From Endozoicomonas numazuensis (GTDB taxonomy: Bacteria; Pseudomonadota; Gammaproteobacteria; Pseudomonadales; Endozoicomonadaceae), in assembly GCF_000722635.1 (NCBI RefSeq), contig NZ_JOKH01000002.1, positions 1,149,636 through 1,213,635 of the forward strand: a DNA stretch of 64,000 nt, written 5' to 3'. Positions 53,888 through 63,008 of the stretch are shown piece after piece. Position 1 is the stretch's first letter, and each line of letters starts with the position of its first letter. The position numbers and the translations under genes were made by a program. Under the pieces are notes generated by a model. The model saw only the letters and a program-made list of their open reading frames with translations, was not told the origin of the DNA and made no database searches.

Positions 53888-54337
53888 TCAATAGGAAGCA
53901 AACACACTGGTTTTACCATTAGCATTGAAGCTAATGACTTTATAGGCATCTTTGCGGTCACCGTAGTCCATACCCGGCGAGCCCATCGGCATGCCTGGAA
54001 CCGTCAGTCCATTAACGCCCTCAGGCTTTTCACTCAGCATACGCTTAATGTCCGCCGCCGGAACATGACCTTCAACGGCATAATCACCAATGAAGGCTGT
54101 ATGACAAGACTCCATACCTTGTGGAACCCCCGCCTTGGCACGATACATGGCAGTACTGGGCACATCATGCAACATCACCTTAAAGCCATTTTTTTCCATA
54201 TGCTTTGCCCACTCTGTGCAGCAGCCACAGGCAGGGGTTTTGTAGAGCATGACGGTGGGCAGAGACTCCTCAGCCTTGGCCAGCATGGACGACATCAGAA
54301 CAGCAGTTCCCAGGAACAGGGCATTCAGCTTTTTCAT
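53888..54337 (-). CDS. DUF411 copper-associated periplasmic protein
   Basis: A 149-aa protein with a signal peptide (about residues 1-22, ending MLAKA). The family motif is TPACGCCTEWAKHMEKNGF (Cys-x-Cys-Cys) followed by GVPQGMESCHTAFIGDYAVEGHVPA. DUF411 proteins are found in copper- and silver-resistance clusters and have a thioredoxin-like fold. The C-terminal GMPMGSPGMDYG is Met-rich. It begins 31 bp after the cusA stop and is the last gene of the cus operon. Confidence 0.92.
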   Translation of the reverse strand: MKKLNALFLGTAVLMSSMLAKAEESLPTVMLYKTPACGCCTEWAKHMEKNGFKVMLHDVPSTAMYRAKAGVPQGMESCHTAFIGDYAVEGHVPAADIKRMLSEKPEGVNGLTVPGMPMGSPGMDYGDRKDAYKVISFNANGKTSVFASY

Positions 54338-54368
54338 TGTTTTATTCTCCTTTTCAAATTTTGGCTAT

Positions 54369-57300
54369 TTATTGTGCAACAGTTTCAATCGGTGTCTGCT
54401 TTCGGCTATGCCAGAGGAAATAGATGGCAGGAACCAGCACCAGGGTTACGGCCAGTGAACTGACAATACCGCCAATCATGGGTCCGGCAATACGTTGCAT
54501 GACTTCAGAGCCGGTTCCGTCATTCGTCATGACCGGGATAAGGCCAAATAGAATCGTGGTTACAGTCATCATGATGGGTCTCAATCTCAGCACAGCTCCC
54601 TCTTGTACGGCCTGCTTTATGGACTGAGTTGATATCACAACACCCGATTGCCGCAACTCAGCCAGAGACTGATTGAGATAAACCAACATCATGATGGCGT
54701 TGCCTACCGTGACACCTGCCAAGGCTATAAAACCAACGCCTACAGCAACAGAAAGGTTGTATCCCTGAAGATACATCAGCCAAATACCGCCTATCAGAGC
54801 AAAAGGCAGGGTACTGAGTATGGTCACCACTTCAAAAGCACTTCTGAAGGTCAGGAATAACATCACCGTTATGAAAAGCAACGTGACTGGAATAATGACA
54901 CTCAGTCGTTCATTGGCTCTTTCCAGATACTTGTATTGGCCCGTCCATTCCAAAGCATACCCTGCAGGCAATTCCAGATTCTCAGCGACCAGAGCCTTGG
55001 CTTCTTCAACATAAGACCCCAGATCCTTTCCTGCGATATCGACAAAAACCAGCCCGGAAGGCCTTGCATTGACTGACTGAATAGACCCTGGCCCTTTCTC
55101 AATGTAAATATCAGATACATCACCCAGTGCAATGGTCTGGCCAGATGGTGTGACGACTGGCAGTACCTTAAGCTTTTCAATTGAGTTGCGGTAATGCTGG
55201 GGATATCGAATATTGACCGGATAACGTTCCAGACCTTCTACTGCCTGAGTCACATCCATACCGCCGATGGCCGCAGAAGTAACTGACTGAATAGCATTGA
55301 TACTCAGACCATATCGAGCGGCTTTGGTACGATCAATGTCGACCCGGATATAACGCCCGCCTGCCACACGATCTGCATAAACAGACAATGTCCCATCCAC
55401 AGGGGTTAACAGCTTCTCCAACTGTTTACCAATGTCTTCTATTGTGTCCAGATCAGGTCCCGTCACCTGAATACCCACAGGGGTTTTAATCCCTGTCGAT
55501 AACATGTCGATTCGAGTCCTGATGGGCATGACCCAGGCATTGCTGACACCAGGGAGTTTCACACGCTCTTCAAGCTCAGCCTTCAGCTGATCGGGTGTCA
55601 TGCCTTCACGCCATTCACTTCTGGGTTTGAGCTGGACAACGGTTTCGATCATAGTGAGAGGAGCAGGGTCTGTAGCAGTATCGGCACGTCCAACCTTGCC
55701 AAAGACTGTTTTCACTTCCGGTACTGTTTTGATCAGCTTGTCTGTCTGCTGCAGAAGCTCTCTGGCCTTGCCCACCGATATCCCCGCATAAGTGGTGGGC
55801 ATATACATCAGGTCACCCTCGTCTAAAAGCGGCATAAACTCGCTCCCCAGTTTTGAAGCCGGAAGAAAGCCTACCACCATCAGAACACAGGCTGCAGCAA
55901 TCAGGGACTTGGGGTACTTCAGGGAAAAGTTGACGACAGGTCGATAAACGGACATCAACCCCTTGTTCACCGGGTTACGGTCCTCAGATACAACATTTCC
56001 CCTGATCAGATAGCCGATCAGAACCGGAACCAGGGTGATGGTCAATCCGGCCGCCACCACCATGGCATATGACTTGGTAAAAGCGAGAGGAGAGAACATC
56101 CGCCCTTCCTGAGCCTGCAGACTGAAAACGGGCATAAAGCTGACTGCTTCAATCAACAGTGAGAAAAACAACGGAGGCCCCACCTCAAGAGACGATTGCC
56201 GTACAACCTGCCAACGGTTAGCTGCCGTAACTTTTACTCTCTGCATATGTTTGTGGAAATTTTCGATCATGACGATAGAGCCATCCACCATCGAGCCTAT
56301 AGCTACTGCAATCCCCCCCAGAGACATGATGTTAGCATTCAATCCCTGAACATACATGATCACAAAAGCCCCCAGAATTCCCAGCGGCAGACTGATCACG
56401 ATGACCAGGGAAGAGCGGAAATGCAGAAGGAAAAGGGCACAAATGGCCATCACTATGATCAGCTGAATGATCAGCGTACTGCTCAAGGTCTTGACCGATG
56501 AATTCACCAGGATCGAACGATCATAAGTAGTGACAATTTCGACGCCTTCCGGCAAGCCACTGGCTAATTCATTTAACCTGGCTTTTACCCCTTCGACCAC
56601 TTCCCGGGCATTCTCGCCATGACGCATGACGATAATACCTCCGACCGCTTCTCCCTCGCCATTCAGTTCTGAAATCCCCCTTCGCATCTGGGGTCCCATC
56701 CGAACTTCGGCAACATCTCCGACCAGTAAAGGGGTTCCTTTTGCGTTTATTTTCAAGGGCAGTTGTCTGATATCGTCCAGAGTGCTCAGGTAACCATTCA
56801 CCCGCACAATGTATTCCGCTTCAGCCATCTCAACGACAGAGGCTCCGGATTCACTATTTCCTTCTTTCAGGGCTGTCGCCAACTCCTGGAGAGAAATACC
56901 ATAGGCTCTCAGCTTGTCTGGATCAGCAACCACCTGATACTGCCGAACCATACCTCCTTCTGTAGCCACCTCGCTGACCCCGGGTACGGATTGCAGCTGA
57001 AACTTGAGATACCCGTTCTGAATACTGGTCAGCTGAGCCAGATCATGCTTGCCGCTTCGATCCACCAAAGCATAATTAAACACCCAGCCGACACCTGTCG
57101 CATCAGGACCCAGAGCAGTCTTTGCAGAATCCGGAAGACTGGACTGAACCTGATTCAGATACTCAAGCACCCGGGAGCGAGCCCAATACAAGTCAGTGCC
57201 ATCTTCAAACAGGATGTAGACATAGGAGGTACCAAATATGGAAGCGCCTCTGACATCTACAGCACCAGGTACAGCCATCATGGCGGTAGTCAGCGGATAG

Positions 57301-57497
57301 GTCACCTGATCTTCTACAACCTGTGGCGCCTGACCGGGGTAATCGGTCTTGATAATAACCTGAACATCCGAGAGATCAGGCAAGGCATCTACAGGTGTTT
57401 TCTTAGTAATCCAGACACCGGCAAACAGCAGGGCCAGCGCAGCCAGTAACACCAGGAAACGATTTCCCAGTGACCAGCGAATTATCGCAGTGATCAT
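54369..57497 (-). CDS. cusA: CusA-type Cu(I)/Ag(I) RND efflux pump
   Basis: A 1042-aa inner-membrane pump with twelve helices and two large periplasmic loops. It begins MITAIIRWSLGNRFLVLLAAL, and contains TPVDALPDLSDVQVIIKTDYPGQAPQVVEDQVTYPL, typical of CusA/SilA heavy-metal RND proteins. The Met pattern YMPTTYAGIS and the LSVAVGVGFIALAGV helix are retained. It expels Cu(I)/Ag(I) from the periplasm with CusB and CusC. The order here is cusC-cusB-cusA-DUF411. Confidence 0.95.
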   Translation of the reverse strand: MITAIIRWSLGNRFLVLLAALALLFAGVWITKKTPVDALPDLSDVQVIIKTDYPGQAPQVVEDQVTYPLTTAMMAVPGAVDVRGASIFGTSYVYILFEDGTDLYWARSRVLEYLNQVQSSLPDSAKTALGPDATGVGWVFNYALVDRSGKHDLAQLTSIQNGYLKFQLQSVPGVSEVATEGGMVRQYQVVADPDKLRAYGISLQELATALKEGNSESGASVVEMAEAEYIVRVNGYLSTLDDIRQLPLKINAKGTPLLVGDVAEVRMGPQMRRGISELNGEGEAVGGIIVMRHGENAREVVEGVKARLNELASGLPEGVEIVTTYDRSILVNSSVKTLSSTLIIQLIIVMAICALFLLHFRSSLVIVISLPLGILGAFVIMYVQGLNANIMSLGGIAVAIGSMVDGSIVMIENFHKHMQRVKVTAANRWQVVRQSSLEVGPPLFFSLLIEAVSFMPVFSLQAQEGRMFSPLAFTKSYAMVVAAGLTITLVPVLIGYLIRGNVVSEDRNPVNKGLMSVYRPVVNFSLKYPKSLIAAACVLMVVGFLPASKLGSEFMPLLDEGDLMYMPTTYAGISVGKARELLQQTDKLIKTVPEVKTVFGKVGRADTATDPAPLTMIETVVQLKPRSEWREGMTPDQLKAELEERVKLPGVSNAWVMPIRTRIDMLSTGIKTPVGIQVTGPDLDTIEDIGKQLEKLLTPVDGTLSVYADRVAGGRYIRVDIDRTKAARYGLSINAIQSVTSAAIGGMDVTQAVEGLERYPVNIRYPQHYRNSIEKLKVLPVVTPSGQTIALGDVSDIYIEKGPGSIQSVNARPSGLVFVDIAGKDLGSYVEEAKALVAENLELPAGYALEWTGQYKYLERANERLSVIIPVTLLFITVMLFLTFRSAFEVVTILSTLPFALIGGIWLMYLQGYNLSVAVGVGFIALAGVTVGNAIMMLVYLNQSLAELRQSGVVISTQSIKQAVQEGAVLRLRPIMMTVTTILFGLIPVMTNDGTGSEVMQRIAGPMIGGIVSSLAVTLVLVPAIYFLWHSRKQTPIETVAQ

Positions 57498-57507
57498 GGT
57501 TCGCTCC

Positions 57508-59103
57508 TCAGTGTTCCATCATGCTGTGGTCCATAGCAGGCATCTCGTCCTGACCATGATCCATATTCATATCTGGCATGTCGTGCCCACTATGATCCAT
57601 GTTCATGCCTGACATATCGTGCCCACTATGATCCATAGCTTCTGAGTGACCGGGCTGGTTGTTTTCAGGTGAATCGAGTAGCTCTATCTGATGAACCCGA
57701 TATCCACCCTCTTTCAGTTTTTCTACTTCAAACCGGATGGCCTGCCCCTGGGACAATTCAGGCAGCTGAAGATCAGGACTAAGATTGAAGTCCATAATCA
57801 TGTCAGGCCAACCCCACTCCTTGACTGGACCATGGGCAACATTAATAACCTCTGGACTTTTCTGAGCCTGGAATGTGCCTTCAAACCAGACACTGTCTGA
57901 AGGTGCACCTTCTATCCGGCTCAGGTCAGCATTAATGCTGGACTCAGAGTCCAGCAGGAACTGGGCAGAAGTCACGACACGATCGGCAGATGTCAGCCCT
58001 TTCAGAACTTCCACACGGTCTCCGATTTCACGCCCCAGCTCGACTCTGGCGGAGCGAAATCGCCCTTCTCCCAGGTCTTTCACCACTCGATCTTGAGATT
58101 CCAGTCTGATCACTGCGGTCAGAGGAATACTCAACGCTTTGAATCCTTTCGGGAAGATCGTTACTTTGGAGAACATGTTGGGCTTGAGTTCACCCCCGGG
58201 ATTATCAAACCGAAGTCGTACACGTAGACTGCGGGTCTGGGGATCCAGTTCCGGATAGATATAGTCAACGGTTCCCTGCCACTCCCTGCCAGGCAGATAA
58301 TCCACTGACATCACCGCCTTTTGACCCGCCTTTACCAACGGTGACTGTCTTTCAAAGACATCAGCCACGACCCAGACAGAGTCCAGAGAGGCCAGTTCAA
58401 GGATGACTTTGGATGGGTTGATGTAGCCACCTTCACGAGTATTCAGCTGTGAAATATAACCATTCTCAGGGGCATAAAAAGAGAGCGTTTGCTCAACTTT
58501 TCTGTTCCTGATGATGCGATCAATCACCTGCTCAGATACACCCAGTGACAGGAGACGATCTTTCGAAGCCCCGACAACCCCCTGATTACCAGAACGCACG
58601 GCAGATAACAGTTCTTCCTGGGCACTGACCAGTACCGGAGAATAGAGATCGAATAACTTACTGCCTTTGGCAACAGACTCACCCTGAGAAGAAACCTGTA
58701 GATTCTTGATCCAGCCTTCCACCCGACTGTTGACCTGACGAAGACTGTCCTCGTTATAGCCAACAAAACCTACGGTACTGACTCGTGTTTGAAGCGTTTG
58801 TTCAATGACCGGTTCAGAACGAACACCCAGACTGTTTACCACCGCCGAAGAGACTGAAATCGTACCGGGTTCGTCTTCTATTTGTTCTTCTTTATAAACG
58901 GGAACAAGATCCATCCCCATAGGTGACTTACCTGGCCTGTCTCGTTTGTAGTTCGAGTCCATGGGGGCAACCCAGTACAGTGGGCTTTTTTCGCTCGAGT
59001 CCACTCCTCCTTCATGACTACTGTCCATAAACAAGTTTTTCGCCCCAATCCCTGCAACGAACGCAATAGCGGAAACTGACGCCATCAAGATCCAGTTTTT
59101 CAT
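57508..59103 (-). CDS. cusB: CusB membrane fusion protein fused to a CusF-like domain and a Met/His-rich tail
   Basis: A 531-aa periplasmic adaptor. A membrane anchor (about residues 5-25) precedes a heavy-metal-binding domain with the start PLYWVAPMDSNYKRDRPGKSPMGMDLVPVY, then the barrel-sandwich and beta-barrel domains (VTIFPKGFKALSIPLTAV). From about residue 410 the chain becomes CusF-like (NVAHGPVKEWGWPDMIMDF), the chaperone motif for Cu(I). The last 50 residues are MDHSGHDM-type repeats, rich in Met, His and Asp. In E. coli CusF is a separate protein; here it is tethered to the pump. Starts 4 bp into the end of cusC. Confidence 0.94.
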   Translation of the reverse strand: MKNWILMASVSAIAFVAGIGAKNLFMDSSHEGGVDSSEKSPLYWVAPMDSNYKRDRPGKSPMGMDLVPVYKEEQIEDEPGTISVSSAVVNSLGVRSEPVIEQTLQTRVSTVGFVGYNEDSLRQVNSRVEGWIKNLQVSSQGESVAKGSKLFDLYSPVLVSAQEELLSAVRSGNQGVVGASKDRLLSLGVSEQVIDRIIRNRKVEQTLSFYAPENGYISQLNTREGGYINPSKVILELASLDSVWVVADVFERQSPLVKAGQKAVMSVDYLPGREWQGTVDYIYPELDPQTRSLRVRLRFDNPGGELKPNMFSKVTIFPKGFKALSIPLTAVIRLESQDRVVKDLGEGRFRSARVELGREIGDRVEVLKGLTSADRVVTSAQFLLDSESSINADLSRIEGAPSDSVWFEGTFQAQKSPEVINVAHGPVKEWGWPDMIMDFNLSPDLQLPELSQGQAIRFEVEKLKEGGYRVHQIELLDSPENNQPGHSEAMDHSGHDMSGMNMDHSGHDMPDMNMDHGQDEMPAMDHSMMEH

Positions 59104-60353
59104 TGTGCTCTCTCCTTTGGCATCAAGTAGTCGAGCTTTGCTTTGCTCTGCAGGGTGTCGGTCTGAAGTCTCAGGTAGTCAATCTGAAGGTCCAGCTCTT
59201 CGATGTAGGACTGCATGACAGAGTCAAAGTCACTGTCATCACTCTGATAGGCGTCAAGTGTGGACTCAGACTGGCGGCGAGCCTGTGGTAACAACCTTTG
59301 TTGATATTGGCTCAGTCTTCTTTGAGCCCCCTGAAAGCGCGCATACTCCTGCTGAGCTTCTCCCATCATGCCTCTCAACAACTCATCTTTTCTGTCGATG
59401 GCTGCTTCTCGCTGATAGTGGCTGGCTAACAACTGACGATCCTGGCGATTACCGGTAAACAGCGGAATATCTACCATCAGCATCAGAGAATATTGATCAC
59501 GACTTTCAGACCCCATGTTGGTATTCATATCAGACATAGAGCGACCGTATTTGACCTCTGCTCCCCACTGGGGCTTATACGCCTCCTTAGCCAGATCTAC
59601 ATCCCTCTCAGATTGCTGTACCAACCACTCCTCAGCCTCTACCAGAGGGTGTACCTGCACAGACTTCAGGACAGGTGCAGGCACATCGACCTGATCGGGA
59701 AGTTGGCTAGCCAAGCCCATATCTGACGTCTCGCCTAACCAGCGATTCAACAATGACCGACTCTCATTCAGACTGCTTTCAGACGACAGTATTCGATCAT
59801 CAAGCCTGGCCAATGCCAGCTCGGCACGGATCAGATCCTGCTGGCTGTTCTTGCCCTGTCGGTACATGGATTCAGTCACACTGCGAAGGCTCTCGAACAG
59901 GTAGCGACTCTCATTCAGCTTTGCCAGAGCCTGTTGCCAGTACCAGCCGTCCAGCCAGGCTAATCTGACTTCTCTAAGCACTACCAACTTGCGATTTTGT
60001 GCTGCTGAATCGGAACCTCGTGCCATCAACTCAGTCTTGTTTCTCTCGATCTGATTGCTGTTACCACGGGGGAGCATCTGCTCTATCTTCAGTTCCAGCA
60101 TTCCCTGGCGGGTTGGATCAAGGTCATCACCAGGCAGATTCATAGTCCCAACGGATACTTTGGGATCAGCCCAGCTTTCATCCGCGATAGCCTGTTCCTG
60201 ATAACCTCTGGATTGCTTTTCATAGGCTTGAATCATTGGATCAGCAGCCAGAGCTTTATGCTCAGCTTCTGCAAGGGTCAGACTGTCTGCACTGACCCCC
60301 GCCGATACCAATAAAAGCCATGCACCGGATTGCATAATCCGTTTTAATTGCAT
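59100..60353 (-). CDS. cusC: CusC-type outer membrane efflux protein
   Basis: A 417-aa outer-membrane factor from the ATG at 60353 (GGAGAG site); the longer frame starts 39 bp earlier but its residues do not resemble a signal peptide. The signal peptide is MQLKRIMQSGAWLLLVSAGV. The rest has the helical tunnel periodicity (NSQQDLIRAELALARLDDRILSSESSLNES; repeated QYQQRLLPQARRQSESTLDAY) of TolC-family proteins. It joins CusA/CusB to the outside. No N-terminal lipid Cys is seen. Confidence 0.92.
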   Translation of the reverse strand: MQLKRIMQSGAWLLLVSAGVSADSLTLAEAEHKALAADPMIQAYEKQSRGYQEQAIADESWADPKVSVGTMNLPGDDLDPTRQGMLELKIEQMLPRGNSNQIERNKTELMARGSDSAAQNRKLVVLREVRLAWLDGWYWQQALAKLNESRYLFESLRSVTESMYRQGKNSQQDLIRAELALARLDDRILSSESSLNESRSLLNRWLGETSDMGLASQLPDQVDVPAPVLKSVQVHPLVEAEEWLVQQSERDVDLAKEAYKPQWGAEVKYGRSMSDMNTNMGSESRDQYSLMLMVDIPLFTGNRQDRQLLASHYQREAAIDRKDELLRGMMGEAQQEYARFQGAQRRLSQYQQRLLPQARRQSESTLDAYQSDDSDFDSVMQSYIEELDLQIDYLRLQTDTLQSKAKLDYLMPKERAQ

Positions 60354-60455
60354 GTTTCTCTCCATAGCAGTGCGAATGCCATTTGCATGCAAGAACGCAC
60401 TGCGAAATCAACGTTTCACTCGATTTTTTAAACGACGATGATTCTCTGGAAAGGG

Positions 60456-60896
60456 CTACTCCAGAAAGGAGACATTGGCCAGATAGATGTCAGGCTGAGA
60501 GTGGTGTATCGAAGGTGGAGGTTCCGAAACCCAGTTTCGGGATGGCTCAGAGTCGAGCGATATCAATTCAGAGATGATATAAAGCAGAGTAAAAGCCGGT
60601 TTGCTGTCGGACTGTGAATACTGGATATAGTGGTCATCAGTATCACAATCCGGGCAAGACTGATCTGCTTTCTGAAGGTGCTCTACCGGGGAAGGGGTGC
60701 AGCATTCATGATTCATGCCCATATCACCACTCATTTCAGAGGTATCCAGTGACACCTTCTGCATGTGTAGCTGGGCTGAATCCATAGCCTGAGTCTGCTC
60801 CATCAAGCAAACCTGCAACAGCATAAACATCAGCAGAGCAATCAGTGCTGTGCCGAGCTTTTGTCGATGTCGCAGATTCAAAAGAGTGATAGACAT
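60456..60896 (-). CDS. Small exported Cys/His protein of the copper operon
   Basis: A 146-aa protein with a membrane anchor or signal (LGTALIALLMFMLLQVCLMEQTQA, residues ~14-37) and metal-ligand-rich motifs: HMQKVSLD, MSGDMGMNHECC and CPDCDTDDHY. It ends with PPPSIHHSQPDIYLAN. I suspect a DUF2946-like copper-associated protein but do not recognise it with certainty. It is the first gene after the MerR-type promoter at 60926 and lies 103 bp upstream of cusC, so it is co-regulated with the efflux pump. Confidence 0.65.
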   Translation of the reverse strand: MSITLLNLRHRQKLGTALIALLMFMLLQVCLMEQTQAMDSAQLHMQKVSLDTSEMSGDMGMNHECCTPSPVEHLQKADQSCPDCDTDDHYIQYSQSDSKPAFTLLYIISELISLDSEPSRNWVSEPPPSIHHSQPDIYLANVSFLE

Positions 60897-60925
60897 AGGG
60901 CAAAAAAATAAGGGTTCAGTAACTC

Positions 60926-60956
60926 AGCTTAAACCTTCCAGTTAGTGGAAGGTCAA
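60926..60956 (-). promoter_or_regulatory. CueR-type MerR promoter of the cus operon
   Basis: On the minus strand -35 TTGACC (60956-60951) and -10 TAAGCT (60931-60926) are 19 bp apart. The spacer is the near-perfect dyad ACCTTCCACTAACTGGAAGGT, a canonical CueR box. It lies 30 bp upstream of the small Cys/His gene. Confidence 0.93.
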
Positions 60957-60978
60957 TCCGAAATCTACGAAGTACTGA

Positions 60979-61614
60979 TTAACGCTCCCATCTAACATTC
61001 TCTTTTATTTTATTTGCTGGCACTCCAGCCAAAATTATATCTTTTTCTGAAAACTCTCTAGATACAACAGATTTTGCCCCAACAACACTCCCATCGCTTA
61101 TCTTAGAGCCTTTAAGAACTAAAACATCCCTCGCTAACCAAACATGATTCCCTATCGTAATGCTTTGAGGAGGGTTCAAATGCCTGTCAGAAGTTTTTTC
61201 ATATATAGGATGCTTGTCACCCGTTCTTATCATTATTCCCGTTGAAAACATACAATCACTTCCAATTTTGATTGAACAGCCGTTATCCACCAGTAGATAA
61301 GCATTTTCAACTGACAAGTCGTTACCAATATCTATGTTCATATTGTCCCCGTATGTCAGATATATTTTTCCACCTCCATACCTACAATTATCACCGAGAA
61401 CTAATGTATTGTTTTTACCCTTGATCCGAATTTGAGTATTAGAGATTCTGACATTCTTCCCTATTACTAACTTACAATTGTCTCCACCAATCGTTATCTT
61501 GACTTTACTTAGCCTGCTATCGTAGTCATCTGGTGCAACTATCGAACAATTAGTTCCTTTTACGGTAATTTTATTTTTTTTGATGATATTGTGTAAGGAA
61601 ATCCTGTACGCCAT
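60979..61614 (-). CDS. Hexapeptide-repeat acyltransferase (LbH)
   Basis: A 211-aa left-handed beta-helix protein of the sugar/serine O-acetyltransferase class. Hexapeptide repeats run from about residue 30 (KITIGGDNCKLVIGKNVRIS) to ISDGSVVGAKSVVSREF, with the catalytic-type region GNHVWLARDVLVLKGSKI and the acetyl-donor tail AGVPANKIKENV. It is AT-rich with many Lys, Asn and Ile codons unlike its neighbours, suggesting recent transfer. It is alone in its transcription unit. It likely adds acetyl to a cell-surface sugar. Confidence 0.85.
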   Translation of the reverse strand: MAYRISLHNIIKKNKITVKGTNCSIVAPDDYDSRLSKVKITIGGDNCKLVIGKNVRISNTQIRIKGKNNTLVLGDNCRYGGGKIYLTYGDNMNIDIGNDLSVENAYLLVDNGCSIKIGSDCMFSTGIMIRTGDKHPIYEKTSDRHLNPPQSITIGNHVWLARDVLVLKGSKISDGSVVGAKSVVSREFSEKDIILAGVPANKIKENVRWER

Positions 61615-61733
61615 GATCAGTTACCTTAAGTCCGCAAAAATTCATCATTACTAAAACAAAGAACTATAGCGTGCTAACCACTTGTCAAATATAAGAATTT
61701 CCACATTTTTTGATGGCTACCTTTAAGTAAAAA
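61615..61733. other. Short intergenic region upstream of the acyltransferase
   Basis: An AT-rich stretch of about 120 bp that should hold the acyltransferase promoter. I see no other feature. The tail of the degenerate gpgS begins at 61734. Confidence 0.5.
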
Positions 61734-62945
61734 TCAGGCATTATCCTCTTCCACCGCATCATAAAGGCGCTCCAGAATATCGGGGATAGCGGACATCACC
61801 CGATTCCAGCTGGGAATAAAGGGCCTTTCCATCGGGTTTTCGAGGAAGTGCTGCCCTGCCTCCATAATGTTTCTGGCAAACAGCTATACAGCTCGCTCTT
61901 CGGTATCACGATCGACATGAAGGCCGTTCATCACTGCATCGTCGTAATAGGACTCAATAAAATCGAGTGCTACCCGGTAATAAGTAGCCTTAATTGTCCG
62001 GAAGGTTTCAGTATTGAACTGCACACCATTGGTGGCCAGCTTTCTGAAAATGGCCTTAATAATGTCATGGCTCATCTTGGACAAACCGGCATTCCGATCT
62101 TCTTCCGAAAGCGGTTGATGCTTGTGATCGTAGACGTCTGCAATATCAACCTGACACAGTCGTTTACTGGAATAATTTCGCTTAACTTCTGACAGTACGC
62201 CTATTTCCAGCCCCCAGTCACTGGGAATCCGGATATCATTGAAGACACTGGTACGCATGGAAAACTCGTCCGCCAGTGGGTAACGGAAACTGTCTAGATA
62301 TTCCAGATACTCCATAGGGCCGTGTATTTTCTTCAGAGCGCGAAGCAGTAGTGTCACCAGAAGACGACTGACCCTGCCATTCAGCTTGTTGTCAGCCACT
62401 CTCGCGTAATACCCCTTGCAAAAGTCATAGCTGAAGGCAGGGTTGGCTACGGGATAGAGCAGTCTGGCCAGGAGATCCCGCTGATAAGTGACAATATCGC
62501 AATCGTGCAAGGCTACTGCTTCCGACTTTGCCGAAGCGAGCCCATAACCATAGCAGTACCAGACGTTTCTTCCTTTTCCGGCCTCTTTCGGAGCCAGTCC
62601 CTTGCTTTCAAGAAGTCGATCAATTTCACGTAACCGGGGGCCATCCTGCCATAAAGCCCGGTGATGCTGATTCAGCTGCCCGAAAAAATCTCTGGCATAG
62701 GCATACTCATCTTCACTGGCTCTATCCAGACCAATAACAATCTCGGAAAGATAACGAACCTGACTCAGTTCCTGCACAATATTCTTCAAGGCAGGTCCCT
62801 GTAACTCGGAAAACAGAGAAGGTAAGACAAGCGACATGGGGCGTTATCTGGAAAAGGCTTGCAGCTCCTGCTCCATATCTTCTGTTGAGCGAACTCTCAA
62901 GTTATGGAAATTGGTGATAATGCCATTCTGGTAAAAATCTCCCAT
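61734..62945 (-). pseudogene. gpgS: Glucosyl-3-phosphoglycerate synthase (GpgS-like) with two in-frame stop codons
   Basis: Read as one frame from ATG 62945 to TGA 61734 this is about 400 codons, the normal size for GpgS (family GT81). The start MGDFYQNGIITNFHNLRV and the core RPMSLVLPSLFSEL, NVWYCYGYGLASAKSEAVALHDCD and PFIPSWNRVMSAIPDILE all match the family. In-frame TAA occurs at codon 34 (62846-62844, between FSR and RPM) and in-frame TAG near codon 354 (61886-61884, between AV and LF, where other members have Glu). Each could be a single substitution (AAA or CGA-type to TAA; GAG to TAG). The rest of the frame is unbroken. The longest stop-free piece is 61887-62843; with its stop and from Met37 it spans 61884-62837. 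The enzyme makes the precursor of the osmolyte glucosylglycerate. Confidence 0.88.
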
Positions 62946-63008
62946 AAAGACGGTCCCTTCTTCTATTTATAGTTTTATTACCTGTCAGCTTCGAAGTGCA
63001 GCCAGGCG

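Noticed and set aside
61884-62846. Programmed recoding (pyrrolysine or selenocysteine) of the stops in gpgS
   Set aside because: One stop is TAA and the other TAG, and no recoding structure or enzyme context is visible. Independent nonsense mutations are simpler.
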